Of a DNA stretch of 9,942 bases, positions 1-8,562 are shown one piece after another. The notes beneath the pieces are model-generated. The model saw only the letters and a list, made by a program, of their open reading frames with translations. It searched no databases and was not told where the DNA came from. The stretch lies in assembly GCA_022865965.1 (NCBI GenBank), contig JALHTS010000205.1, positions 1 through 9,942 of the forward strand, read 5' to 3'. Source of the stretch: Ignavibacteriaceae bacterium. Its GTDB lineage: Bacteria; Bacteroidota; Ignavibacteria; Ignavibacteriales; Ignavibacteriaceae. Position 1 is the first letter of the stretch, and every line of letters starts with the position of its first letter. A program made the position numbers and the translations under genes.

Positions 1-2114
1 CGTGTAAAGATTTTCGCATCATGTATGTTTGCATCATTTATTGCCAGCACACCACAAAGTTTGGAGAGAAGAGCCGGAAAGTCTTTAGTTATTACTGTTA
101 TATTTGTGAATCCCAGCAGCGTCTTGAACATAACAGAAATATTACTGCCTTTCTGAATCTCTTCAATATGTTTAGCAATCTCTTTGTCAGTGAATAAAGT
201 CTTGTAAGCAATATCGTTAATAGATTCAATATGTTCCTGAACATGATTTTCAGAAATTTCTTCCGAATGTTTAATTATTTCTTTTGGTAAAACATAAGTG
301 GATGAGTATAGAAGTTCATCCCCGGATATTTTATCTTCAATCATGACTTTACATTTGCGATAAAGTTCCAGAAGAAGTTCTGCTTTCCAGGACGTCCAGA
401 CAGCAGGATTAACCGCAGTGAGATCAGCGTAAGTAACAAGATATAGCAGATCGAGGTCCTGTGGTGAATCAAATCTGCTTGCAAAGGAGTCTAAAGTTTC
501 GGCGTCATTTAAATTTCTTCTGAATGCAACCTGTTCCATTACCAAATGATTTTCAACAAGGAAACCGACTTTTTTAATTTCTTCTTCACTGTATCCTAAA
601 CGATCCATAATTGAAGCAGACATTTCAACGCCGATAATTTCGTGACCGGAAATGTTTATCGGTTTTGCAATATCGTGGAATAACAATCCAAGATGAAGTA
701 TTTCCCTGTCTTCTAAGGAATAATAAATTTTTCCCAAAGTTGAATCATCATTAGCAAGTTTTTCAAGATTACGGATTGTCATTATAGTATGTTCATCGGC
801 GGTATAGCAGTGATAAACTCCATGCTGCATAAATCCGTTTAGTTCACCAAACTCAGGAATGAAAGCACTTAAAACGCCAAGTTCATTCATAACAGAAAGA
901 GTTTGTCCAACATTTTTATTGAGCTTTAAAATTTCTCTGAAGAAAACTGAAGAATCAGATTCCGCACGTTTTGTTTCATGATAATCTTCAACAATTTCAA
1001 TTATCGTTCCGCGTAGTTGTTCATCAAATCTAGCCGAATTTAATCCACGGTAATAGAAGGCACGGAGTATATCGGACATAGTCAAAGGTGAATTTGAAAC
1101 ATAAGATATCGTTTTACCTTTAATAATAAAGTCGTCATCAATTTCTATTGCGAGAGAATCTGGAAGAGGGCTGGACAGATCAGCTGCAATTTTTTTTATC
1201 ATCGATTTTGTAAATCGATTTATTACTGTCGATGCCCTGAAATATTCTTTCATATATGAAAGAGGATTATCTTTTGAATAACCAAACGTTTCAGCCAGCT
1301 TTAACTGATAAGTAAATTCAAATCTGTCGGTTCTTTGGTTTGTTTGCAGATGAAGAAAATTTCGAACGCCAAGAAGATATTTATAACTTTCAAGCAGTCT
1401 AATACATTCGGTAGGAGTTGTATATTTATTCTGGCGCAGATGTTCGACAAAAACTTCAATCTGTGAGGCTTCTTGTTGAGAACTTATTATATCTTTTGTA
1501 GTAATCATATACATCCACTCAACAGCTTGCAGATCACGCAAACCGCCGGCAGACATTTTTATATTTGGCTCAAGCACTTTTGGTGAGTCGCCATACTTAT
1601 CGTATCGTCTTTGAACATCCATAAAAAGTTCATTTAGCAGATTAACAGTGTCTTTATCATTAAATGATTCTAAAAGCGTTTTATTCCATTTTTTATGTAC
1701 TGATGCATTACCAAGAAGAAAACGTGTTTCGAAAAACTGAGTGAATGTGTGAAGATCAGATGTAAGATATTTGTGAATATCAGACAATTCACGTAGAGTA
1801 CTGGATACCTCAATTCCCCAATCCCATAATGAAGTTATTAAATCCGAAATATCCTGTTTGCATTCATCAATAGAATCTGCAATAATCATCAGGTCAATAT
1901 CTGAATATGGAGATAATTCACGCCTTGCAAAACTTCCTGCAGATGCAAGAACAAATTTGAACTTCTTTCCTGCAGTAATCGTTCGAATAGTTGCTTCGAC
2001 AAACAGACTGTATTCCATGCTAAACCTTAAAGGATCAGTTTTTCTGTTATACCTCTGAAAGAGTTCGTCTCTGCCCTTTAAGAAAGTTTTTTTATTTTCT
2101 GCAGCGGTTAGCAT
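1..2114 (-). CDS. glnD: [Protein-PII] uridylyltransferase/uridylyl-removing enzyme GlnD, 3' part cut by the window edge
   Basis: The frame is open from ATG at 2114 to base 1 with no stop, giving 704 residues; E. coli GlnD is about 890, so the missing end should hold the rest of the first ACT domain and the second one. Visible in order: a nucleotidyltransferase domain with GSFARRELSPYSDIDL (G60; metal-binding D72 and D74) and the GlnD-type GGLRD signature at 190-194; an HD phosphohydrolase domain with FHDIAK (H480, D481) preceded by YTADEHT and followed by VENHL; then the start of an ACT domain from about 665 (ITVITKDFPALLSKLCGVL). In the known family, the N-terminal domain uridylylates PII when glutamine is low, the HD domain removes UMP, and the ACT domains sense glutamine. 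The start lies 10 bp after the queF stop, with no clear Shine-Dalgarno, so it is probably translated from the queC-queF message. No PII gene is in the window. I see no frameshift. Confidence 0.93.
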   Translation of the reverse strand, partial: MLTAAENKKTFLKGRDELFQRYNRKTDPLRFSMEYSLFVEATIRTITAGKKFKFVLASAGSFARRELSPYSDIDLMIIADSIDECKQDISDLITSLWDWGIEVSSTLRELSDIHKYLTSDLHTFTQFFETRFLLGNASVHKKWNKTLLESFNDKDTVNLLNELFMDVQRRYDKYGDSPKVLEPNIKMSAGGLRDLQAVEWMYMITTKDIISSQQEASQIEVFVEHLRQNKYTTPTECIRLLESYKYLLGVRNFLHLQTNQRTDRFEFTYQLKLAETFGYSKDNPLSYMKEYFRASTVINRFTKSMIKKIAADLSSPLPDSLAIEIDDDFIIKGKTISYVSNSPLTMSDILRAFYYRGLNSARFDEQLRGTIIEIVEDYHETKRAESDSSVFFREILKLNKNVGQTLSVMNELGVLSAFIPEFGELNGFMQHGVYHCYTADEHTIMTIRNLEKLANDDSTLGKIYYSLEDREILHLGLLFHDIAKPINISGHEIIGVEMSASIMDRLGYSEEEIKKVGFLVENHLVMEQVAFRRNLNDAETLDSFASRFDSPQDLDLLYLVTYADLTAVNPAVWTSWKAELLLELYRKCKVMIEDKISGDELLYSSTYVLPKEIIKHSEEISENHVQEHIESINDIAYKTLFTDKEIAKHIEEIQKGSNISVMFKTLLGFTNITVITKDFPALLSKLCGVLAINDANIHDAKIFT

Positions 2115-2124
2115 AAATCAAATA

Positions 2125-2502
2125 CTAAAACAGTTCTTCATCAAAGAAATCAGGATTTTCATACTCGGTTTCAATCATGGAAGAAATTCCTCCGCGCACA
2201 TTAAATTCTGCAGTGATTAACATATAGCGTGGTTTTGTTACTGCAACCAGATCATCAAGAATCTGATTTGTAACACTTTCAAAAAATATTCCGTCCTTTC
2301 TGTATGAGTTCAAATAAATTTTTAACGATTTTAATTCAACACATAATTTATCAGGAATGTATTCTACAGTAATTGTTGCAAAATCTGGCTGACCGGTTTT
2401 TGGACAAAGAGAGGTAAACTCCGGTGCTTTGTGGGTTACGGCATAATCACGCTTTGGGTATTTGTTCTCGAAAGTTTCGAGAAGTTTACGTTTATTTTTC
2501 AT
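2125..2502 (-). CDS. queF: NADPH-dependent 7-cyano-7-deazaguanine reductase (preQ0 reductase), short YkvM-type
   Basis: 125 aa, the size of a single-domain (unimodular) QueF. The enzyme reduces the nitrile of preQ0 to the aminomethyl of preQ1 in cytosolic queuosine synthesis. The [13 protein letters not shown] block carries the nucleophile that forms the thioimide (C33) and the conserved acid (D40). The QueF signature [13 protein letters not shown] is at 56-68, and VRGGI near residue 103 is the usual C-terminal motif. Where the B. subtilis enzyme has His-Glu in GIFHE, this protein has GIFFE (F74, E75), keeping the glutamate but not the histidine. AAAGGAAA lies just before the ATG and overlaps the queC stop region. 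The gaps are 10 bp to queC upstream and 10 bp to glnD downstream, so co-transcription is likely. The folate-like fold and the Cys/Asp pair make the call secure. Confidence 0.95.
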   Translation of the reverse strand: MKNKRKLLETFENKYPKRDYAVTHKAPEFTSLCPKTGQPDFATITVEYIPDKLCVELKSLKIYLNSYRKDGIFFESVTNQILDDLVAVTKPRYMLITAEFNVRGGISSMIETEYENPDFFDEELF

Positions 2503-2512
2503 TGAATTTCCT

Positions 2513-3208
2513 TTATAAATATTCTGGTCTAATTTTATACTTTATCGGATCATCAAATCCGGCTTGTTGAAAACCTCTTAGTCTTAGTGCACAGCTATCA
2601 CAAACTCCGCAGGCTTCATCTTCATTTTGATAACAAGACCATGTTAAGTGAAGAGGTGCATCAAGTTCAATTCCTTTTTTTATTATCTCAGATTTTGATA
2701 AAAGAATTATTGGCGATTCAATTTTAATCTTTGTTTCAGGTTTCGTTCCAAGATCGACCATTTTTTCAAAAGCTGAAAAGAAATCCGGTCTGCAGTCAGG
2801 ATATCCGGATGAATCCTCATGAACAGCACCGATAAAAACGGCTTTTGCATTTAACGCCTCTGCCCAACTAACACAAGCTGAAAGTATGTTTGCATTGCGA
2901 AAGGGAACATAAGAATCGGGAATTTCTTTGTTATCCAGATCAGCCCTTTTTACTTCTATATTTTTATCAGTTAGCGAAGATCCGCCAATTTTTGAAAGAT
3001 GGGAGTAATCAATTAACAATCGATGTTTAGCTTTGTAATGATTTGCAATATCATTAAAAGATTTTAGCTCACGTTTTTCAGTCCTCTGCCCGTAATTGAT
3101 ATGAGCGAATGCAAGTTCATATTCAAGATTTGCAATTGCTGCAGTAACGCAGCTATCCATTCCACCGCTTAAGGCAATAACAGCAATATTTTGTTTGGAT
3201 GACCGCAT
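2513..3208 (-). CDS. queC: 7-cyano-7-deazaguanine (preQ0) synthase
   Basis: 231 aa, normal for QueC. The enzyme converts 7-carboxy-7-deazaguanine to preQ0 using ATP and ammonia, the step before QueF. The PP-loop of N-type ATP pyrophosphatases is SGGMDS at 14-19. A C-terminal zinc site is formed by C192, C200, C203 and C206 ([16 protein letters not shown]). The middle carries FRNANILS and CRPDFF, both typical of QueC. It is the first gene of the queC-queF-glnD run. Neither queD nor queE is in the window, so the pathway is only partly local. The region just before the ATG is A/T-rich with no Shine-Dalgarno. A Bacteroidota-like promoter element sits only 12 nt upstream, implying a very short leader; no preQ1 riboswitch is visible in that space. 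Confidence 0.95.
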   Translation of the reverse strand: MRSSKQNIAVIALSGGMDSCVTAAIANLEYELAFAHINYGQRTEKRELKSFNDIANHYKAKHRLLIDYSHLSKIGGSSLTDKNIEVKRADLDNKEIPDSYVPFRNANILSACVSWAEALNAKAVFIGAVHEDSSGYPDCRPDFFSAFEKMVDLGTKPETKIKIESPIILLSKSEIIKKGIELDAPLHLTWSCYQNEDEACGVCDSCALRLRGFQQAGFDDPIKYKIRPEYL

Positions 3209-3220
3209 TTTTGATATTTA

Positions 3221-3252
3221 CAAAATTATATCATTTCAAGATTGCAAGATTG
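3221..3252 (-). promoter_or_regulatory. Candidate FCB-type promoter of queC-queF-glnD
   Basis: On the minus strand TAATTTTG (3228 to 3221) matches the Bacteroidota -7 consensus TAnnTTTG exactly. Upstream is a tandem CAATCTTG CAATCTTG (3252 to 3237), each copy ending in TTG as expected for a -33 element. From the outer TTG to the -7 box is 16 nt, shorter than the usual 17-23. The -7 box ends 12 nt before the ATG, leaving a leader of only a few bases. Such matches arise by chance in A+T-rich DNA, so this is tentative. Confidence 0.35.
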
Positions 3253-3324
3253 AAAATCATTGGCTTAAAAATAGTAAAATTGAAGTAAAGTTATTTGATG
3301 AAATTATAATACAAAACTTGCCTC

Positions 3325-4500
3325 TCAGTTTAAATTCCTTTTTGGATTTTGCATGAAAAGAACTATTGCAATTATCAGGCTAACAATTGCGGATATCAGA
3401 AAAGGAATTGTTGAACCAAATTTATCCCATAAAATTCCAGTCAGGAATGAGCCAAACATTATAGCAAAACTGGAAAGCATAGTGACTAAACCAATTGCCG
3501 AACCTCTCATTTCATCAGGAATTAAATCTGAAACCCAGGCTTTAGAAACACCTTCTGTAGCAGCAGCATAAATCCCGTAAAGTGCAAAGAAAATCCATAT
3601 AAGATTAATATCATCAACAAAAGAAAATCCTAAATAGACAATTGAAAAAATTATCAATCCCGCTGAATAAATATTTTTCTTTCCGTATTTATCAGATAAG
3701 CCTCCAAGAGGATAAGAAAATGCCGCATAAACCAAATTATAAAATATATAACCGAAGATAGCCAACGAATTTGAGTTAGATATATCTTTTGATTTTAGAA
3801 TAAGGAACACATCACTGCTGTTTACAAATGAAAAAACAACTAAAAGCACAACCAATTTTTTATAATTATAAGGTGCGCTTCTCCAAAACTCAGAATAATT
3901 TTTTTTATTGACATGTTTCGCAGGAACAGGTTTATCTTTAACGAATAATGTAAAAGCAACCGCAAGAATTGAAGGCACAAACGCAGCTAAAAATATTAAT
4001 TGAAAATTTTCAGGAAAGAAATGTAACAAAACTAAAGCAACCACCGGACCAATCGCTGCACCAAGCGTGTCCATTCCTCTGTGAAATCCAAAAACCGCAC
4101 CTGAATTTCCGTGACTGTAACTTCCAAGTAAAGCATCACGTGGAGCAGTTCTTATCCCTTTTCCAACTCTGTCTGAAACTCTAGAAAATAAAACCGTGGG
4201 AACATTTTGAAAAATTCCAGGCAGAGGTTTAGCTATTGCTGAAATTCCATAACCAAGTGTAATGAAGATTGATCTCTTCCCGACTTTATCTGAAAGGTTG
4301 CCGAAATATCCTTTTAGTATTCCTGCAATGAATTCGGAAATTCCTTCAATCATACCTACAACAGCCATAGACGAACCCAAAACAACCGTAAGGAAAATCG
4401 GTGTAACAGGATAAAGCATTTCACTGGCGATGTCTGTGAACAGACTTACCATTCCGAGAATAAAAACTTGTTTGGAGATTTTAGGTTTTATCTTTTTCAT
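3325..4500 (-). CDS. Major facilitator superfamily transporter, substrate unknown
   Basis: 391 aa inner-membrane protein with about 12 hydrophobic segments in two six-helix halves. MFS motif A occurs after TM2 as GNLSDKVGKRS (67-77) and is repeated in the second half as GGLSDKYGKKN (266-276), the internal duplication typical of the superfamily. The block RVSDRVGKGIRTAPRDAL (107-124) marks a common bacterial subgroup usually annotated only as 'MFS transporter' and loosely linked to drug efflux. Nothing here identifies a substrate. The ATG follows an A-run with no Shine-Dalgarno. It lies upstream of queC on the same strand, 116 bp away with a candidate promoter between, so it is probably a separate unit. 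It is divergent from tpiA. A queuosine-precursor transporter would be an attractive neighbour of queC/queF, but this protein does not look like the known YhhQ or QueT families, so I do not assign that role. Confidence 0.85.
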   Translation of the reverse strand: MKKIKPKISKQVFILGMVSLFTDIASEMLYPVTPIFLTVVLGSSMAVVGMIEGISEFIAGILKGYFGNLSDKVGKRSIFITLGYGISAIAKPLPGIFQNVPTVLFSRVSDRVGKGIRTAPRDALLGSYSHGNSGAVFGFHRGMDTLGAAIGPVVALVLLHFFPENFQLIFLAAFVPSILAVAFTLFVKDKPVPAKHVNKKNYSEFWRSAPYNYKKLVVLLVVFSFVNSSDVFLILKSKDISNSNSLAIFGYIFYNLVYAAFSYPLGGLSDKYGKKNIYSAGLIIFSIVYLGFSFVDDINLIWIFFALYGIYAAATEGVSKAWVSDLIPDEMRGSAIGLVTMLSSFAIMFGSFLTGILWDKFGSTIPFLISAIVSLIIAIVLFMQNPKRNLN

Positions 4501-4561
4501 TTTTTTTCACAAACTTGATACTAAAACTTAGTAATCTTTGCGAGAAATGAGAAAAAGTATT

Positions 4562-4602
4562 TTACGCAGAGAGCGCAAAGAAGTTACGCTGAGAAAGCAA
4601 AG
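4562..4602. repeat. Two 19-bp copies of an ACGC...GCAAAG intergenic repeat
   Basis: TTACGCAGAGAGCGCAAAG (4562-4580) and TTACGCTGAGAAAGCAAAG (4584-4602) match at 16 of 19 positions and start 22 bp apart, about two helical turns. CTTTGCG at 4536-4542 is an exact inverse of CGCAAAG at 4574-4580. The block lies in the 164-bp divergent space between the MFS gene and tpiA. From memory, runs like this (CTTTGCG..TCTCTGCG) recur between genes in many environmental FCB and proteobacterial genomes, which suggests a dispersed repeat more than a gene-specific operator. Confidence 0.6.
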
Positions 4603-4653
4603 TTTAAATCCATCAGATTCTTCTTTAATTTTACCTAACGATTTTGAAAAACA

Positions 4654-4661
4654 AAGAGGAA
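4654..4661 (+). promoter_or_regulatory. Ribosome binding site that fixes the tpiA start
   Basis: AAGAGGAA ends 3 nt before ATG 4665, with the GAGG core 5 nt away, which is correct spacing for that codon. A TTG at 4644 in the same frame would add seven residues (MKNKEEK), but it would place this Shine-Dalgarno inside the coding region, and it has none of its own. Confidence 0.75.
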
Positions 4662-4664
4662 AAA

Positions 4665-5420
4665 ATGCGTAGAAAAGTTATTGCCGGCAACTGGAAAATG
4701 CACAACGATCTTAAGCAAAGTGAAGATCTTATAAAAAGCTTAAAAGAATTACTCAAAGACAAATCAGTTAATTGTGATGTAATTGTTTGTCCGCCTTTTA
4801 CATCTTTATCAGAAGCTTCAAAGCTTGTGAATGGAAGTATTATAAAACTCGGTGCCCAGAATATGCACTTTGAAGACAAAGGCGCTTTTACAGGTGAAGT
4901 CTCTGCATCAATGTTAAAGTCGGTTGGTTGTGAGTATGTAATTCTGGGACATTCTGAGCGCAGAACAATTTTTGATGAAAGCGATGAAACAATAAACAAA
5001 AAAATCAAAAAAGCACTTGAGCAAGGATTAAAACCAATCTTCTGTATTGGTGAAACTCTTGAAGAACGTGAAAAAGAAATAACTAAAGATGTAGTAATGC
5101 GACAGGTTGAAAAAGGATTAGAAGGAATTTCATCTGAACAAATGAAAAAGTTGATTGTAGCTTATGAACCTGTTTGGGCAATCGGAACAGGAAAAACTGC
5201 AACGCCTCAACAAGCACAGGAAGTTCACGAATTTATAAGAGGATTAATTTCATCAAAATACGGAAGCGACATTGCTGAAGATTTAGTAATCCAATATGGC
5301 GGAAGTGTAAAGCCTGATAATGCAAGTGAACTTCTTTCACAGAAAGATATAGACGGTGCTTTAGTTGGCGGGGCTTGTCTGAAAGCGGATTTATTTATGG
5401 GAATAATAACGAACGCATAA
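4665..5420 (+). CDS. tpiA: Triosephosphate isomerase
   Basis: 251 aa from ATG 4665, normal for TIM. This cytosolic (beta/alpha)8-barrel dimer interconverts dihydroxyacetone phosphate and glyceraldehyde 3-phosphate in glycolysis and gluconeogenesis. The active site is complete: N9 and K11 in AGNWKMH, electrophile H96 in LGHSERR, base E168 in AYEPVWAIGTG, the mobile loop 6 right after it, and phosphate-binding YGGSV (211-215) and GALVGG (231-236). The usual NWKMN is NWKMH here, a variant outside the catalytic set. The start was chosen from the family N-terminus (M-R-x-x-IAGNWK) and the GAGG site. Eno follows after 123 bp with no obvious terminator, so the two glycolytic genes may share a transcript. 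Confidence 0.97.
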   Translation: MRRKVIAGNWKMHNDLKQSEDLIKSLKELLKDKSVNCDVIVCPPFTSLSEASKLVNGSIIKLGAQNMHFEDKGAFTGEVSASMLKSVGCEYVILGHSERRTIFDESDETINKKIKKALEQGLKPIFCIGETLEEREKEITKDVVMRQVEKGLEGISSEQMKKLIVAYEPVWAIGTGKTATPQQAQEVHEFIRGLISSKYGSDIAEDLVIQYGGSVKPDNASELLSQKDIDGALVGGACLKADLFMGIITNA

Positions 5421-5480
5421 GTTAAATCAGTTTTTCCTCTCACGTACTGTATTTCACTTTAATTCTTTCATACTATTAAC

Positions 5481-5488
5481 TAATTTTG
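5481..5488 (+). promoter_or_regulatory. Candidate -7 promoter box for eno
   Basis: TAATTTTG matches the FCB -7 consensus TAnnTTTG, the same octamer found before queC. It lies 55 nt before the eno ATG. No convincing TTG is present at the expected -33 distance (the region reads CTTTAATTC), so this is a weak call that could be chance in A+T-rich sequence. Confidence 0.25.
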
Positions 5489-5516
5489 ATAGGATATTTT
5501 TTAACTACTTACTTAA

Positions 5517-6839
<1,323 letters not shown>

Positions 6840-6848
6840 TATTTATTA

Positions 6849-6880
6849 GCCCGGTGGAATTTTTTTGCCGGGCATTTTTA
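6849..6880 (+). terminator. Rho-independent terminator of eno
   Basis: GCCCGG (6849-6854) pairs perfectly with CCGGGC (6868-6873) across a 13-nt loop, and ATTTTTATCTTT follows. It begins 9 nt after the enolase stop and ends before the glnA ribosome site, so it separates the two genes. Confidence 0.8.
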
Positions 6881-6931
6881 TCTTTAATAAAATTTTTGAA
6901 ATAGCAACTTCCTTTATTCATAGGTGTATTC

Positions 6932-8314
6932 ATGAACAACAATTATCTGCAAAGCTGTAAGAATATTATTAAGAAAAATAAAGTTGAATTTATTGATCTT
7001 AAAGCAATTGACCTTACCGGCAGGCTACATCATATAACCCTTCCATATTATGAAAAAATTCTTGAAAAGTTAATTACCGAAGGTGTTGGGTTTGACGGAT
7101 CAAGCTACGGATTCAGAAAAGTTGAGAACAGCGATATGATCTTAATTCCTGACCTTGCTACTGCAAAAATGGATCCTTTCCGTGATGCTTCAACTTTAAG
7201 TTTTTATTCTCACATTGTTTTAACAGACGAGAAACGGACTCCATTCAATCAGGATGGACGTTATCTTGCGAAGAAAGCAGAATTACTTCTAAAGAAAACC
7301 ACAGGTGCTGATCAATCGTGGTGGGGACCGGAATTCGAATTCTACATTTTCTCTAATGTTGAGTTTGATACAAGAACAGCGTCATCATATTATAAAGTTG
7401 AACACGCAGAAGAGTTTTATGGAAAAGCATATCACGCTGCAAATCCGTTTGATGAGTATGATGATTTTCGTGATGAAGTCTGTAAGCTTCTGAAAGCAAA
7501 GGGAATTAACGTTAAATATCATCATCACGAAGTAGGTGAAAGGGGACAGCAGGAAATTGAAACTTACTTCAGCAATTTGCTTGATACCGCTGATAATATT
7601 GTAACAACCAAATATATCCTTTTCAATTATGCAAAGCAGAAAGGCTTGTATGTTACCTTTATGCCGAAACCTATGTATCAGCAAGCCGGTAATGGAATGC
7701 ATTTGCATTTGTACTTAACAAAGAAGGGTAAGAATGCTTTCTATAAAAAGGGTGAGTACGGAAATATTAACGAATTGGGAAGATATTTTATTGGTGGAAT
7801 GTTGAAACATGGACCAGCACTTTCTGCATTTACAAATCCAAGTACAAATTCTTATAAAAGATTAGTCCCGGGTTTTGAAGCTCCTGTTGCATTAACTTAC
7901 GGGCAGGGAAATCGTGCATCCGCTATAAGAATTCCGAAATATATATCCAATCGCCAGGAAACAAGATTGGAGTATCGTCCGCCGGATGCAACTGCAAATC
8001 CGTATTTGTGTTTAGTTGCTATGCTTCTGGCTGGAATCGACGGAGTTGTAAATAAAATTGATCCTGTTAAAGAAGGTTTTGGTCCGATTGACAAAAACTT
8101 TTTAGCCGATGATTATAAAGATAAAATACATTTCCTTCCAAGAAATCTTGCGGAAGCTTTGGATGCATTAGCTGCGGACAACGATTTCTTAAAACGCGGC
8201 GGTATTTTTAATGATGAGCTGCTTGATCAATGGGTTAAAATAAAGAATGAAGAAATTCATTCAATAGTTACGATGCCTCATCCTTTTGAGTATAAGATGT
8301 ACTTTAATTTGTAA
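6932..8314 (+). CDS. glnA: Glutamine synthetase, class I (glutamate-ammonia ligase)
   Basis: 460 aa. It makes glutamine from glutamate, ammonia and ATP; class I enzymes are cytosolic dodecamers. Residues aligned to the Salmonella enzyme: D55 (FDGSS), metal ligands E134/E136 (WWGPEFEF), E200 and E208 (HHHEVGERGQQE), H257 (GNGMHLH), R310 and E316 (YKRLVPGFEAP), R328 and R333 (GNRASAIRIP), and E347/R349 before PPDATANPY. All are kept, so it should be active. At the adenylylation site the usual MDKNLYDLPPE reads IDKNFLADDYKDK, with L391 in the tyrosine position, so GlnE-type adenylylation seems impossible unless Y395 substitutes. Motifs such as WWGPEFEF and GQGNRASAIRIP also differ from the common beta-type sequences, suggesting a divergent class I clade. 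AGGTG at 6922-6926 is the ribosome site. It follows eno after that gene's terminator; no promoter was recognised in the 50 bp before it. GS-like gamma-glutamylamide ligases are less likely given the complete ammonia-site residues. Confidence 0.92.
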   Translation: MNNNYLQSCKNIIKKNKVEFIDLKAIDLTGRLHHITLPYYEKILEKLITEGVGFDGSSYGFRKVENSDMILIPDLATAKMDPFRDASTLSFYSHIVLTDEKRTPFNQDGRYLAKKAELLLKKTTGADQSWWGPEFEFYIFSNVEFDTRTASSYYKVEHAEEFYGKAYHAANPFDEYDDFRDEVCKLLKAKGINVKYHHHEVGERGQQEIETYFSNLLDTADNIVTTKYILFNYAKQKGLYVTFMPKPMYQQAGNGMHLHLYLTKKGKNAFYKKGEYGNINELGRYFIGGMLKHGPALSAFTNPSTNSYKRLVPGFEAPVALTYGQGNRASAIRIPKYISNRQETRLEYRPPDATANPYLCLVAMLLAGIDGVVNKIDPVKEGFGPIDKNFLADDYKDKIHFLPRNLAEALDALAADNDFLKRGGIFNDELLDQWVKIKNEEIHSIVTMPHPFEYKMYFNL

Positions 8315-8420
8315 GTGATTCTATAACTTATTGTAATATAAAGAGTTAAGAGATTTATAATTATTGAATAGATAGCAATTACAACAAATATACTACAATA
8401 AATGTAAAAACTTAGGAAAA

Positions 8421-8516
8421 TTGAAAGTTTCTTTCAGTCGCTATCAGCAAGGATCACCCCCTCCCTTCTGGTAAGGCTGTTGCCCTATCAATGAAAGTTG
8501 GTAGGGTTTTTTATTT
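8421..8516 (+). ncRNA. Candidate small RNA (glnA 3'UTR-derived or independent) or leader attenuator
   Basis: Three stackable structures are visible. (1) TGAAAG (8422-8427) with CTTTCA (8431-8436) around a TTT loop. (2) CAG-C-AAGG (8445-8452) with CCTTCTG (8464-8470), a 7-bp stem with one bulged C and an 11-nt C-rich loop (8453-8463). (3) The terminator hairpin 8483-8506 plus a T-run. This segment is clearly richer in G+C than its flanks. Direct repeats TGAAAGTT (8422, 8492) and CTATCA (8441, 8485) mean upstream copies can compete with, or pair to, parts of the terminator. It matches no family I recognise (not SRP RNA, 6S, RNase P, tmRNA or a known riboswitch). No good promoter is seen, so it may be processed from the glnA message or may be the leader of the downstream 54-aa gene. 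Confidence 0.45.
8483..8516 (+). terminator. Strong rho-independent terminator after glnA / end of the candidate sRNA
   Basis: CCCTATCAA (8483-8491) pairs with TTGGTAGGG (8498-8506) in a 9-bp stem with a 6-nt loop TGAAAG, followed by TTTTTTATTT. One position is a U-G wobble on the plus strand (A-C on the minus), which orients it as a plus-strand terminator. It is the first terminator after the glnA stop, 168 nt downstream. Confidence 0.85.
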
Positions 8517-8562
8517 GTTATATAATTTAAAGAACCGTTTAAAAATTCAGATAAAATGGTTA

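Noticed and set aside
1858..2058. Plus-strand 66-codon ORF inside glnD
   Set aside because: It is antisense to the conserved GlnD nucleotidyltransferase motif, with no ribosome site; a shadow frame.
3325..4500. MFS gene as a queuosine-precursor transporter
   Set aside because: The 12-TM motif-A protein differs from the known precursor transporters, and it is probably a separate transcription unit.
4644..4664. Upstream TTG start adding MKNKEEK to triosephosphate isomerase
   Set aside because: The extension is coded by the Shine-Dalgarno sequence itself and lies outside the family N-terminus; ATG 4665 fits both.
7385..7708. 107-codon minus-strand ORF inside glnA
   Set aside because: It is antisense to essential glutamine synthetase residues and has no family features.
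8498..8526. TTGGTA-17 bp-TATAAT promoter-like pair
   Set aside because: Its -35 half is the terminator's 3' arm, and the -10 lies in an A+T-rich stretch; FCB sigma factors also prefer TAnnTTTG. It remains possible but unsupported.
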